The position numbers were made by a program, and so were the translations under genes. The notes under the pieces were generated by a model, which had not been told where the DNA came from, made no database searches, and saw only the letters and a program-made list of their open reading frames with translations. 64,000 bases of DNA from Actinomycetes bacterium (GTDB lineage Bacteria > Actinomycetota > Acidimicrobiia > Acidimicrobiales > RAAP-2), in the NCBI GenBank assembly GCA_021793515.1, contig JAJYSP010000007.1:1-64000 (forward strand), given 5' to 3'. Below, in pieces: positions 38,301-44,676 of this stretch (the stretch's first letter is position 1; every line of letters begins with the position of its first letter).

Positions 38301-38829
38301 AGCGGAGGTCGAACTTGTCGTAGAGCTCCTCCTGCCACTGCTCGACGAGGCTCCCGGGAGCAATGATGAGACATCGGGCCAGGTCACCGCGCAGGAGCAG
38401 TTCACGGATGTAGAGCCCCGACATTACGGTCTTGCCGGCGCCGGGGTCATCAGCGAGCAGGAAGTGGAGTGGCTGCTGCGGGAGGAGCCGGTCGTAGACG
38501 GCCTCGATCTGGTGAGGCAGCGGCCGGATGGTCGACGCCTCGACGGCGGCGAACGGATCGAAGACGTGAGCGAACTCGATCCGCCGAGCTTCAGACGCGA
38601 GACGGAAGGCCGCACCATCCGCGTCGAAGGTCCATCGGCTACCCGTGACTTCTGTGACATCGTCCAAATCGTCGTCAGTCACGAGCCGGTCGGCGATGGT
38701 CCCATCGTCGGACCGGTAGACGACGTTGGCGATGCCATCGCCGTGGGCTTCGGCCGCGATCAGGACGACGTCGGAGCCGGCCAAGAGGTTGCGAAGCCGT
38801 AGTCCCGCCTGGAGATCAGCGATCCTCAT
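35338..38829 (-). CDS. SNF2-family helicase with C-terminal DUF3883-like domain
   Basis: Superfamily 2 Snf2/RapA-like ATPase of 1163 aa, similar in layout to the DrmD helicase of class 1 DISARM. Walker A is ADDPGAGKTVMSG (about 126-138) and Walker B is VVDEAHKM (DEAH at 228-231). Helicase C contains IVFTEHKDTLNYLVE, VATDAAGEGVNLQRA and RFGRIHRIGQ. The C-terminus has a DUF3883/NOV-like domain, NPGFDILSED and YQVEVKG, which carries the D...ExK pattern of PD-(D/E)xK folds. The ATG at 38829 is used; 67 further codons upstream are not family-like. A 239-bp gap separates it from the CBASS genes, so it probably has its own promoter. Confidence 0.85.
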   Translation of the reverse strand: MRIADLQAGLRLRNLLAGSDVVLIAAEAHGDGIANVVYRSDDGTIADRLVTDDDLDDVTEVTGSRWTFDADGAAFRLASEARRIEFAHVFDPFAAVEASTIRPLPHQIEAVYDRLLPQQPLHFLLADDPGAGKTVMSGLYIRELLLRGDLARCLIIAPGSLVEQWQEELYDKFDLRFDILSRDMVEDSRSGNPFLERNLLIARLDQLSRSEELKAKLNVSDWDLIVVDEAHKMSAHLYGDEVKKTQRYVLGELVRDRTRNLLLLTATPHNGSNDDFLLFMSLLDPDQFAGKLRHSQQVPDCKGVMRRYAKENLLTFEGKRLFPERRATTVTYPLSDAEQELYDEVTTYVREGMGRAQAMEEHGDRRRGLAVGFALAALQRRLASSPEAILQSLRRRRERLAAQLETAERAMPTGPELDRRLSDPDGFDTDDFDDDEFERLEDEAIEGAMTAGSIVELRAEIADLQGLEASAAKVRASGEDRKWVELRSILQSDELRGGNPPRKLIVFTEHKDTLNYLVERIRTLLGRPEAVVAIHGGVHRDERRRIQAEFRHNPSVQILVATDAAGEGVNLQRANLMVNYDLPWNPNRIEQRFGRIHRIGQGEVCHLWNLIAEGTREGMVFQRLFEKIDQQRKVYGDQIYDVLGDAQINRSLQDLLIEAIRYGERPEVRARVDEVINADIGARLISVLEERALSTVGSELSNNEAIRHQMELAQARKLQPGFVEAFFTAALTDLGGRITPRERGRFEITRVPAVIRSKEHEATVGAPLQSAYERVTFDKDRITLDDREGGVRAELLAPGNPLVKAVIETVLERYGATLTSGSTLVDATDASTIPRVLIYLEHSVSDGRMTGGKRKVVSTRFQFVEVDPDGNVSDPGAEPYLNYEPLTADIVERVVDFDINWTSRGIDEIARDWATANLATPHFREIAGVTAARVDKTRRAVEERLNSEIRYWDRRAAELKQQELQGKKPQLNSGRARQRADDLEVRKAKRFRELDAEADLVNQAPRVVAAALILPQGFVDRLLNKSLRDAVDPEVAKETDRRAVAAVMSAERAIGRVPVEQAHNNPGFDILSEDPMTGMVYQVEVKGHRPGTKEVNVHARQVRQAQQNPERFRLAIVLVPNEAGEVPSVSYFVRPFDGYDLHFAQTYVPLSVAGLAPHALEPQ

Positions 38830-39068
38830 GAACTTCGACGATTTGCCTGGTAACCGGCATCTAAAGAATGGCGGCAATGAGAAGTGATCACTTGTTGATA
38901 GTACGACGTAGTCGTGACACGAACACGCTGGCTTGGACTTGCATGAGGCAATTGGCCCGGTCTCAAACGGACCCCTCGGTCTGAAAACCCTGTGGCGGCA
39001 ATGCCGATCTCGCACGGTTACCCGGACCACCGGACAATAATCGTGAGAACGTAAACGTCGTGTCGATG

Positions 39069-39581
39069 TCAGCGACGCGTTGCGCCGGATGACCCGACGT
39101 ACGGAGAACCATGCTGGCCACCGTCATCATCGACCAGGGGCTCGGCAAGTCCCTTTCCCTTTTCAACGTGCACACCGTCTTCAAACTCGTGGCCACCACC
39201 GAGCCATTCTCCAGTGGCCAAGTACAGCTCGTAGAAGAGAAGCCATTCGTGCGTCCAAGGAATGATCGTGTCCTCGATGAGCATCGAGCCATCCCATTCG
39301 CCTGGTAGATGAAGACAGAGTGTGTCCGCGTTAAAGACGTGCTTCATCTGCTTGCCAGGAGGCGGTTCCAGTTTCGGCTCCAGCACTCGCACCTTGGGAC
39401 TCCTCCGCCCGTCCCATGTGATGCGTATCCTGTAGCGGCGTGATTGTGGCCCCGGTGTCACCCACGCGTCCCACGTCAAGGTGTTCTGTTTCAACACGAC
39501 TTTGACGTCTGGGTAGGTAGCCCTCAGACGCATGGCCTGACGAACCAGCTCTGGAATCCCGCTACGGTTGCTTGCGGCCAT
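39069..39581 (-). CDS. CBASS-associated E2-like protein
   Basis: Protein of 170 aa resembling the stand-alone bacterial E2 (ubiquitin-conjugating-like) proteins of short type II CBASS, which conjugate to or prime the CD-NTase. Its only cysteine is C89 in NADTLCLHLPGEWDG, the expected catalytic site, followed by IPWTHEWLLFYELYLATGEW and HEF. The ATG at 39581 lies inside the end of the CD-NTase gene (20-nt overlap). No E1 or JAB protease gene is present. The family assignment rests on pattern and context; the E2 fold should be confirmed by structure prediction. Confidence 0.75.
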   Translation of the reverse strand: MAASNRSGIPELVRQAMRLRATYPDVKVVLKQNTLTWDAWVTPGPQSRRYRIRITWDGRRSPKVRVLEPKLEPPPGKQMKHVFNADTLCLHLPGEWDGSMLIEDTIIPWTHEWLLFYELYLATGEWLGGGHEFEDGVHVEKGKGLAEPLVDDDGGQHGSPYVGSSGATRR

Positions 39582-40722
39582 AGAACTTGTGTTGTGGAAC
39601 TGTCGCGGCGCCCGCCGCCGCGGCGCCAAGCCCCCCCGCTCCCGCGGCAAAAGTCAGTTTGCCGGCGTCCCTTGACTCTCGGATCTCGATGCCCATCCCG
39701 CGCGCCGCTGAGGCGACCACCGACTCGCCAAAGCTCTTGGCGAGTCGGGCACCTACGCGATCCATTCCCTCTTCTGCACCCGCTTCATCGATGTCACGCC
39801 GCACTTGCTGCATCCAGTCGTCGAACGCTGCCCGTCGCTCAGGGTATTCGTTCCACTTATCCGCAAAATTCTCTTTCGACACGGGGCTCTGGACCACATA
39901 GAGTCCGTTCACCTGATTGACGTGACTGGGCATGCCGCGCACGCAACTCGCCACGGCCTCGGCCAGTTCTTCCTCACCGGCAAAGGCGTACGCCGCCAGC
40001 GTCGTCACGAGAATCGACGGCGGACGCAGATCGCTGTCCTTGTTATCGAAGTACTGATCACGATGCAGTTTGAGCACCTGCACGACGCGTTGCAACGTCG
40101 TCTTGACTTCCCAGTCCGGAATCTCGTCAACGGACTTGCTCATCTTGAATGCCATCGCCTCCTTGATGGCCCGCCGTTGCTTCGCCGTGCACTCATTGAA
40201 CCATGTGGCATACGCCTTTGGGTCGCTCGGCTGCCAGAGGCGCAAATTCTCATCGGTGATCTCGATCGCGGTGTCCGAGCGTGCATCCACATCTGGGATT
40301 GCTGGGAGCACGTCGATGTGTAATCCACCGTGACCACTGTTGTCGGGGTAGTCCACTACCCAGCAGCGCCGGCTTGGGCTAACGTCAATCGGCTTTGTGT
40401 TAGCGCGTTCAACGTAAGCTTTCAGGGCCTGGCCGACTTCGTCCTTGAGCTTCTGTTGTGTCGTGGACTGCTTGGCGACGTTGCGCAGGCACACCATGTC
40501 GAGATCGAACCCGGCGTCCCCAATGGGACGCACGACCGTACCGATCGCCATCGAGCCCTGCGGATACACATCCCAGCCGTCGGCCTGCATGCCCGCCAGG
40601 TAATTCCCGATCTCCTTGTACTCGGACTCGGCCAAGGCGCGAAGTTCTGGCGGTAGGTCGGAGAGCGACGCGATGTTCGTGAGCAGCGTATCGATGCTGA
40701 AGATGGGCGACGATGTAGTCAT
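39562..40722 (-). CDS. CBASS cGAS/DncV-like nucleotidyltransferase (CD-NTase)
   Basis: Makes a cyclic oligonucleotide alarm signal when phage infects. The 386 aa contain the polymerase-beta-like active site: GS in YPQGSMAIGT (G56-S57), two acids in GFDLDMV (D73, D75) and a third in LHIDVLP (D137). A helical C-terminal domain follows, then a Gly/Ala-rich tail ending in KFYGRKQP; the C-terminus is where E2/Cap2 conjugation occurs in studied systems. The ATG at 40722 overlaps the CapV stop (ATGA). The nucleotide product cannot be told from sequence. Confidence 0.85.
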   Translation of the reverse strand: MTTSSPIFSIDTLLTNIASLSDLPPELRALAESEYKEIGNYLAGMQADGWDVYPQGSMAIGTVVRPIGDAGFDLDMVCLRNVAKQSTTQQKLKDEVGQALKAYVERANTKPIDVSPSRRCWVVDYPDNSGHGGLHIDVLPAIPDVDARSDTAIEITDENLRLWQPSDPKAYATWFNECTAKQRRAIKEAMAFKMSKSVDEIPDWEVKTTLQRVVQVLKLHRDQYFDNKDSDLRPPSILVTTLAAYAFAGEEELAEAVASCVRGMPSHVNQVNGLYVVQSPVSKENFADKWNEYPERRAAFDDWMQQVRRDIDEAGAEEGMDRVGARLAKSFGESVVASAARGMGIEIRESRDAGKLTFAAGAGGLGAAAAGAATVPQHKFYGRKQP

Positions 40723-41819
40723 GGGTCTACCTTCCGGGTTGTCTTGGCGATCGCCGTATACGGCGGCGCCCTGTGATCGAGGAACTTCCTCACAATCTCG
40801 GGTACCTGCTCTCGGGTCACTCCCGCGGCATGCCCGGTGAAGTCCTCTGGTATGACCCGGTCAAGACGGCCGAGCCTCGGCGGTACCGTGGGGTCGAGCC
40901 GATGCCAGTTGTCGGCGGGCAGTAACAACGCGAGGGTGTTGACCGCCGCCACTGCTTGGGCTCGAAGCAGAACATCGGTCACGTGAGGACCCCATGCGAC
41001 GAGACCTCCATGGTCGAGTCGTGTCGGCCGGTCTCGCACCGTCGAGGTGGTGCCGACGCTCAGAATCCGGAGGTCCCTGAAATCGATACCGAAGCCATTC
41101 ACCGCCTCGTTGATCGCGGTTGGCACTGGGGTGTTGGCCCACACGCCCCCATCCACGAGCCGCAGTCCGTCGAACTTGTGAGGGGCGAAGTAGGTCGGGG
41201 CTGCCGTCGTCGCCAGCGCCACATCGACGGCCGTTGTGCGGCCATCACGAACCAGACGCTCGAGGTGCGGAGTGCGGAACAGATGAACCTTGTCGCGAAG
41301 CAGGTCGTAGGACGGGATGCACAGGCGCTTATCACTGTCCTCGAGGAGCTTGTCCTCGAATACCTTGGTCAGAGCATTACGCAGCCGCGTTGAACTGTAC
41401 TTCGGCCGCACTAGTTGGAGTCCAAGCCGCAATCGTGGATGGTCGAAGATATTCGCACCGTCGTTCAGGTAGAACTCAACGATCTCCGCCGGCGTCAAGC
41501 CAAGACCGAGCCCGAGCGCGATGATCCCGCCGGTTGAAGTTCCTACGATCAGGTCGAAGTGGTCAACCAAACGGATCTGTAGATCCTCTTCAAGGAACGC
41601 CAACGCAGCCGCGGTGAACATCCCGCGATAACCTCCTCCATCCAAGGCAAGCACTTGGAACCGCCTGGTACTCCCTGACTGTGTCTGATTCTGCGCTCCG
41701 TTGCTGCTTTGGTCGTCCGTGACTCGTACCCCTCGATCTGGTCCCAGAAATCCGTCGTATGTAATTACACCAATGTTACTAGTCCATTTCCGCGATCGCC
41801 ACGGCCGTTCGGCACCCAA
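40719..41819 (-). CDS. capV: CapV-like patatin phospholipase (CBASS effector)
   Basis: Patatin-family phospholipase that would degrade the membrane after binding the CD-NTase product. Of 366 aa, the oxyanion loop is LDGGGYRGMF (about 59-68), the nucleophile is Ser95 in GTSTGG and the dyad Asp is D223 in LVDGGVWAN. It overlaps the CD-NTase start by 4 nt. The TTG at 41819 is the only canonical in-frame start before the domain, giving about 50 extra residues (TDDQSSNGAQNQTQSGS) with a weak RBS; a non-canonical start nearer the domain is possible. Confidence 0.8.
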   Translation of the reverse strand: MGAERPWRSRKWTSNIGVITYDGFLGPDRGVRVTDDQSSNGAQNQTQSGSTRRFQVLALDGGGYRGMFTAAALAFLEEDLQIRLVDHFDLIVGTSTGGIIALGLGLGLTPAEIVEFYLNDGANIFDHPRLRLGLQLVRPKYSSTRLRNALTKVFEDKLLEDSDKRLCIPSYDLLRDKVHLFRTPHLERLVRDGRTTAVDVALATTAAPTYFAPHKFDGLRLVDGGVWANTPVPTAINEAVNGFGIDFRDLRILSVGTTSTVRDRPTRLDHGGLVAWGPHVTDVLLRAQAVAAVNTLALLLPADNWHRLDPTVPPRLGRLDRVIPEDFTGHAAGVTREQVPEIVRKFLDHRAPPYTAIAKTTRKVDP

Positions 41820-42421
41820 CTTCTGGCGCCGCTCACCCTGTCGATCGGGTCCAAGCGCGACACAATCGGCGTGTTGCGTGACGTCGCGGGCGGGCTACAC
41901 CGAAGCGGTGAACTTAGCGAAGAATTCGACCTGCTCGGTCAGCCTTGCTCAGTAATTCCCTCGGTTGTTCACCCAGCTGCCGGAGATCGTTCCACTTCGC
42001 ACCACCACCTTCACCACGGCAGTACGTAAGACGCGTGTGCACGAAACCGAGATGCGCGTCACCGTGGCGAGCGTTGAACGTCAGATCGACTCGCGAGAGG
42101 ACTCATCGTTGAACTCGTACCCGTGGAGTGCAGAAACCGAACCGTACGTAGTCAGCTGGCGCCGGGGCCGCTGCACTCCCGGAACGACTTCAGACCCGAT
42201 GGTCGGCGATCCTCGGACTGGCACGTCTGCCCCATCGGAACCCATCCTTCTTCAGAACTCCTGCAGCTACACCCGCCGCCGGCCTCTGCGTCGCCCATCG
42301 TCAACCCTCTTATCGCTCACCGTCGTAGCCAACGCAAAAGGAGGTTCGCCTACGTAGTCCGCGCCGTTCTCCATTGAACGGATACGCCGCCATACACGAT
42401 CAACAACTAGAGGAGCTATCA
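41820..42421. other. Non-coding divergent region between CBASS and small-protein operon
   Basis: About 600 bp without a supported gene; open frames here are short, Ser/Arg/Thr-rich and lack ribosome sites. It must carry promoters for CapV (leftward) and the small-protein operon (rightward). AAAAGGAGG near 42337-42345 is a strong Shine-Dalgarno-like string with no start codon at a usable distance. Confidence 0.55.
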
Positions 42422-42748
42422 ATGACCACGCAATCGTCCGACCTGGAGTACGAAACGCGTAGAGCACTGCAACACTGGATTGGCATCATGCTCGACGAGG
42501 TGCATGGTCTTCCGCACTGGCCGTCAGTCAAGAATTGGAATCGAGCGGACCTCCACGGCGCCATAGTGAGATGTCAAAGGGCCACGAGTGCAGTGCGCCT
42601 CTACGCGTCGGAGTTCACCCAGCACACTCCACTACATCAACTCGACACTCGTTCAGCGCAGGCCATTACGTACGCGACGCAATTGTGCGATCAACTCGAG
42701 GCAGAGGTGAACTTCGTCCAGGCCGAGCTCATGGTCTACGCCAGGTGA
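42422..42748 (+). CDS. Small helical protein A of a three-gene operon
   Basis: Hypothetical protein of 108 aa, predicted all-helical. It shares an ordered pattern with the third gene: E-V-x2-L-P-x4-V-x2-W, then A-x2-R-C and, near the end, F-V-x2-E-L (here EVHGLP, AIVRCQ, NFVQAEL). ATG at 42422 with AGAGGAG about 6 bases upstream. Its stop overlaps the next start by 4 nt. It lies between CBASS and Wadjet, transcribed opposite to both. I recognise no family and no catalytic motif. Confidence 0.7.
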   Translation: MTTQSSDLEYETRRALQHWIGIMLDEVHGLPHWPSVKNWNRADLHGAIVRCQRATSAVRLYASEFTQHTPLHQLDTRSAQAITYATQLCDQLEAEVNFVQAELMVYAR

Positions 42749-43110
42749 CCGATACCCTTCCAACCGTGGGGACCAGAAACGGGCCTCAATCATCAACTCT
42801 CGACGCCACGGTCCTCCCCCACCTCCGCCGCCACATCAGCTACTTGGAACAAAAGCTGTCTGACCTGTCCACCAAGCAGAATGTCGACTTGGCCGTCACC
42901 GCCGCAATTGGAACATTGATTGAATGCCAACGCACGCTCCGCGACGTCCGTCGATGCGTCAACGAGTTGAATGCGCGATACGGACCATCTCTCGTCGTGG
43001 CGCTAGACGTCGACGCGGTCATTCAGTGGTGCATCGCGGTCAGGCTCCAGCTGGACGAAGCCTTTAGGGCGCTCGTGTCGACCAACGAGGAGGCACCACT
43101 GATGTCGTGA
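42745..43110 (+). CDS. Small helical protein B of the three-gene operon
   Basis: Hypothetical protein of 121 aa starting at a GTG that overlaps gene A's stop (GTGA). After about 20 polar residues it is helical, with LEQKLSDL and LIECQRTLRDVRRCVNEL, the latter at the place of the R-C-Q/K segment of A and C. It is the most divergent of the three. It ends in a GTGA overlapping another possible start, which implies translational coupling with gene C. Function unknown. Confidence 0.65.
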   Translation: MTDTLPTVGTRNGPQSSTLDATVLPHLRRHISYLEQKLSDLSTKQNVDLAVTAAIGTLIECQRTLRDVRRCVNELNARYGPSLVVALDVDAVIQWCIAVRLQLDEAFRALVSTNEEAPLMS

Positions 43111-43175
43111 GCCAGCGAACCAAGAAGCAGTTGTGCCGCTGCCGTCTTCAACCCCATCTGCCAAGGAGAATGCCG

Positions 43176-43490
43176 ATGAACCATCAGTCCACGTTTGAAC
43201 AGGATCTTTCTGCCACCCTCTACCGTTTGATCGGAGACCTCAACGCCGAAGTCTCGCTGCTACCAACTCGGCGCACCGTCGAGAGGTGGAGCCGCCGTGA
43301 AGTCTTCACCGCCGTCATCCGTTGCAAGGACCTGATGGTCGAGGCACAGAAGCGCGCCATCCAACTCAGTCGACTCGATGCCATCGACGTGTACTCAGCA
43401 CTCTGGATCGACGAAATCGTCGCACGATGCGACGAGTACCAGGACCTGCTGACGTTCGTCGAGGACGAACTCGTGAACCAAGCGTGCTAG
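43176..43490 (+). CDS. Small helical protein C of the three-gene operon
   Basis: Hypothetical protein of 104 aa, helical, paralogous to protein A (EVSLLP, AVIRCK, TFVEDEL match EVHGLP, AIVRCQ, NFVQAEL in order and spacing). The ATG at 43176 is chosen because AAGGAG (43163-43168) is 7 bases upstream. An in-frame GTG at 43107 overlaps gene B's stop and would add 23 Arg/Cys/Pro-rich residues. Convergent with jetD, 133 bp away. Function unknown. Confidence 0.65.
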   Translation: MNHQSTFEQDLSATLYRLIGDLNAEVSLLPTRRTVERWSRREVFTAVIRCKDLMVEAQKRAIQLSRLDAIDVYSALWIDEIVARCDEYQDLLTFVEDELVNQAC

Positions 43491-43623
43491 TTGTCGTGTC
43501 CCATGTCAGCCAATCCAAGTCGAGCGTCTTCGGGAGATGGCGTAGCTCGCGTTCCCGTCGTCGAGCGTGAGTGTCGGTGACTCTGCACGTCAAATGCTCT
43601 GAGCCGGATTCCCCCTTGGTTGA

Positions 43624-44676
43624 CTACCGAAATCCGGGGTCGACGATTCCAATCCACTCGTCCGTGAGCAGTTCGAGACCGACCGCTTCCTGGGCGAGAC
43701 GGAACCCTTCTCGCAGCAGGCGATCTGCTTCATCGGCGAGCGGGCCGAGCCACGACGCGGCGACGCGGGCTCGGGACGGTTCGGTGACCGGTGTCGTCTC
43801 GCGGCGGCCGTGATCGAGCAGCAGGCGGTAGAGGCCGAGAGCGGGGAGGAGCGCGGGGAGACCCGCGACGACGGCTTCGGTACTGGCGCGCCGGGGAATG
43901 AGCAATCCCTCTTCGTCGAGATCACCGAAGTACCAGACGGCATCGAGGGTACCAATGTCCTCGTCGAGCAGCCCGCTAACGGTCTTGGCAAAGGCGTTGC
44001 CCGCACCATAGACGACGACTCCCACCGGTCCCGGCCGCTGCGCGAGCACGGTGGCCAGCGAGCGGAAGGTCGCGGCGTTTTCGACGACGAGGGCGTTGGG
44101 TTCGCCGCTGACGCGCTTGAACGCGAGGAGCGGTGGCGTCCACGCGCACGAGAGCACCTCGAAGGAGAGGGCTCCGGAGGTGAACAGCCGCGAGGACACG
44201 AGCGCGTCGAGACGCTTTTCGTGGCCGAACACCTCGAGAGAGCGCTCGCGGTGCGAAATAACGAGAGTCGACTGGGCGACGCGGCGCGCCAGCCAGGCGT
44301 TCGCTTGGCGCAACGCCACGAGTTCGTCGGGACTAAGCGTGCCCAGTGACCGCGCGGCTGCGAGTTCGGGGCGCAGATCGGCGGGCACTGGCACGCGCCG
44401 GCTCGGTGGTTTGGCGCGGCTGCCCCAAGGCGGCCGCACCCACAACGGCAGCGGCGGGGTGCCGGACGCGTCCCACTGGCGCTGGCTCGCGGGCAGGCGG
44501 ACGGCACCGGACTCCTCGAGCGCGGTGAGCGTCGAGGCGATAGTCGCGCGACGGTGCGGGGCGGTCGCCAGGGACTGGTCGGTGCGAGTGACGAGGACCT
44601 CGAGCTCGTTGAGCGAGAGCCCGTTGCCACCGGCGCGGTGCACCGCGCGCTCGATGGCGTCGCCGAGGCCGGGCAC
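43624..44676 (-). CDS. jetD: Wadjet system nuclease JetD
   Basis: TOPRIM-type nuclease subunit (DUF3322/DUF2220 family) of 350 aa that cuts circular plasmids once the SMC complex has stalled on them. The N-terminal part is winged-helix-like; the TOPRIM part has Glu in LVVENAATF and the D-x-D in WYFGDLDEEGL. The GTG start overlaps the jetC stop by 1 nt (TAGTG). It is the last gene of jetA-jetB-jetC-jetD. Confidence 0.88.
   Translation of the reverse strand: MPGLGDAIERAVHRAGGNGLSLNELEVLVTRTDQSLATAPHRRATIASTLTALEESGAVRLPASQRQWDASGTPPLPLWVRPPWGSRAKPPSRRVPVPADLRPELAAARSLGTLSPDELVALRQANAWLARRVAQSTLVISHRERSLEVFGHEKRLDALVSSRLFTSGALSFEVLSCAWTPPLLAFKRVSGEPNALVVENAATFRSLATVLAQRPGPVGVVVYGAGNAFAKTVSGLLDEDIGTLDAVWYFGDLDEEGLLIPRRASTEAVVAGLPALLPALGLYRLLLDHGRRETTPVTEPSRARVAASWLGPLADEADRLLREGFRLAQEAVGLELLTDEWIGIVDPGFR

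Noticed and set aside
29257..38829. BREX or full DISARM system
   Set aside because: No PglZ, BrxL, BrxA, DrmA, DrmB or DrmC genes; only a DrmD-like helicase and a methylase are shared in type.
42337..42345. Strong Shine-Dalgarno string AAAAGGAGG
   Set aside because: No ATG, GTG or TTG at a usable distance downstream, so it does not define a gene.
41965..42357. 130-codon open frame between CBASS and the small-protein operon
   Set aside because: No RBS, biased Ser/Thr/Arg composition and no family resemblance; treated as non-coding.
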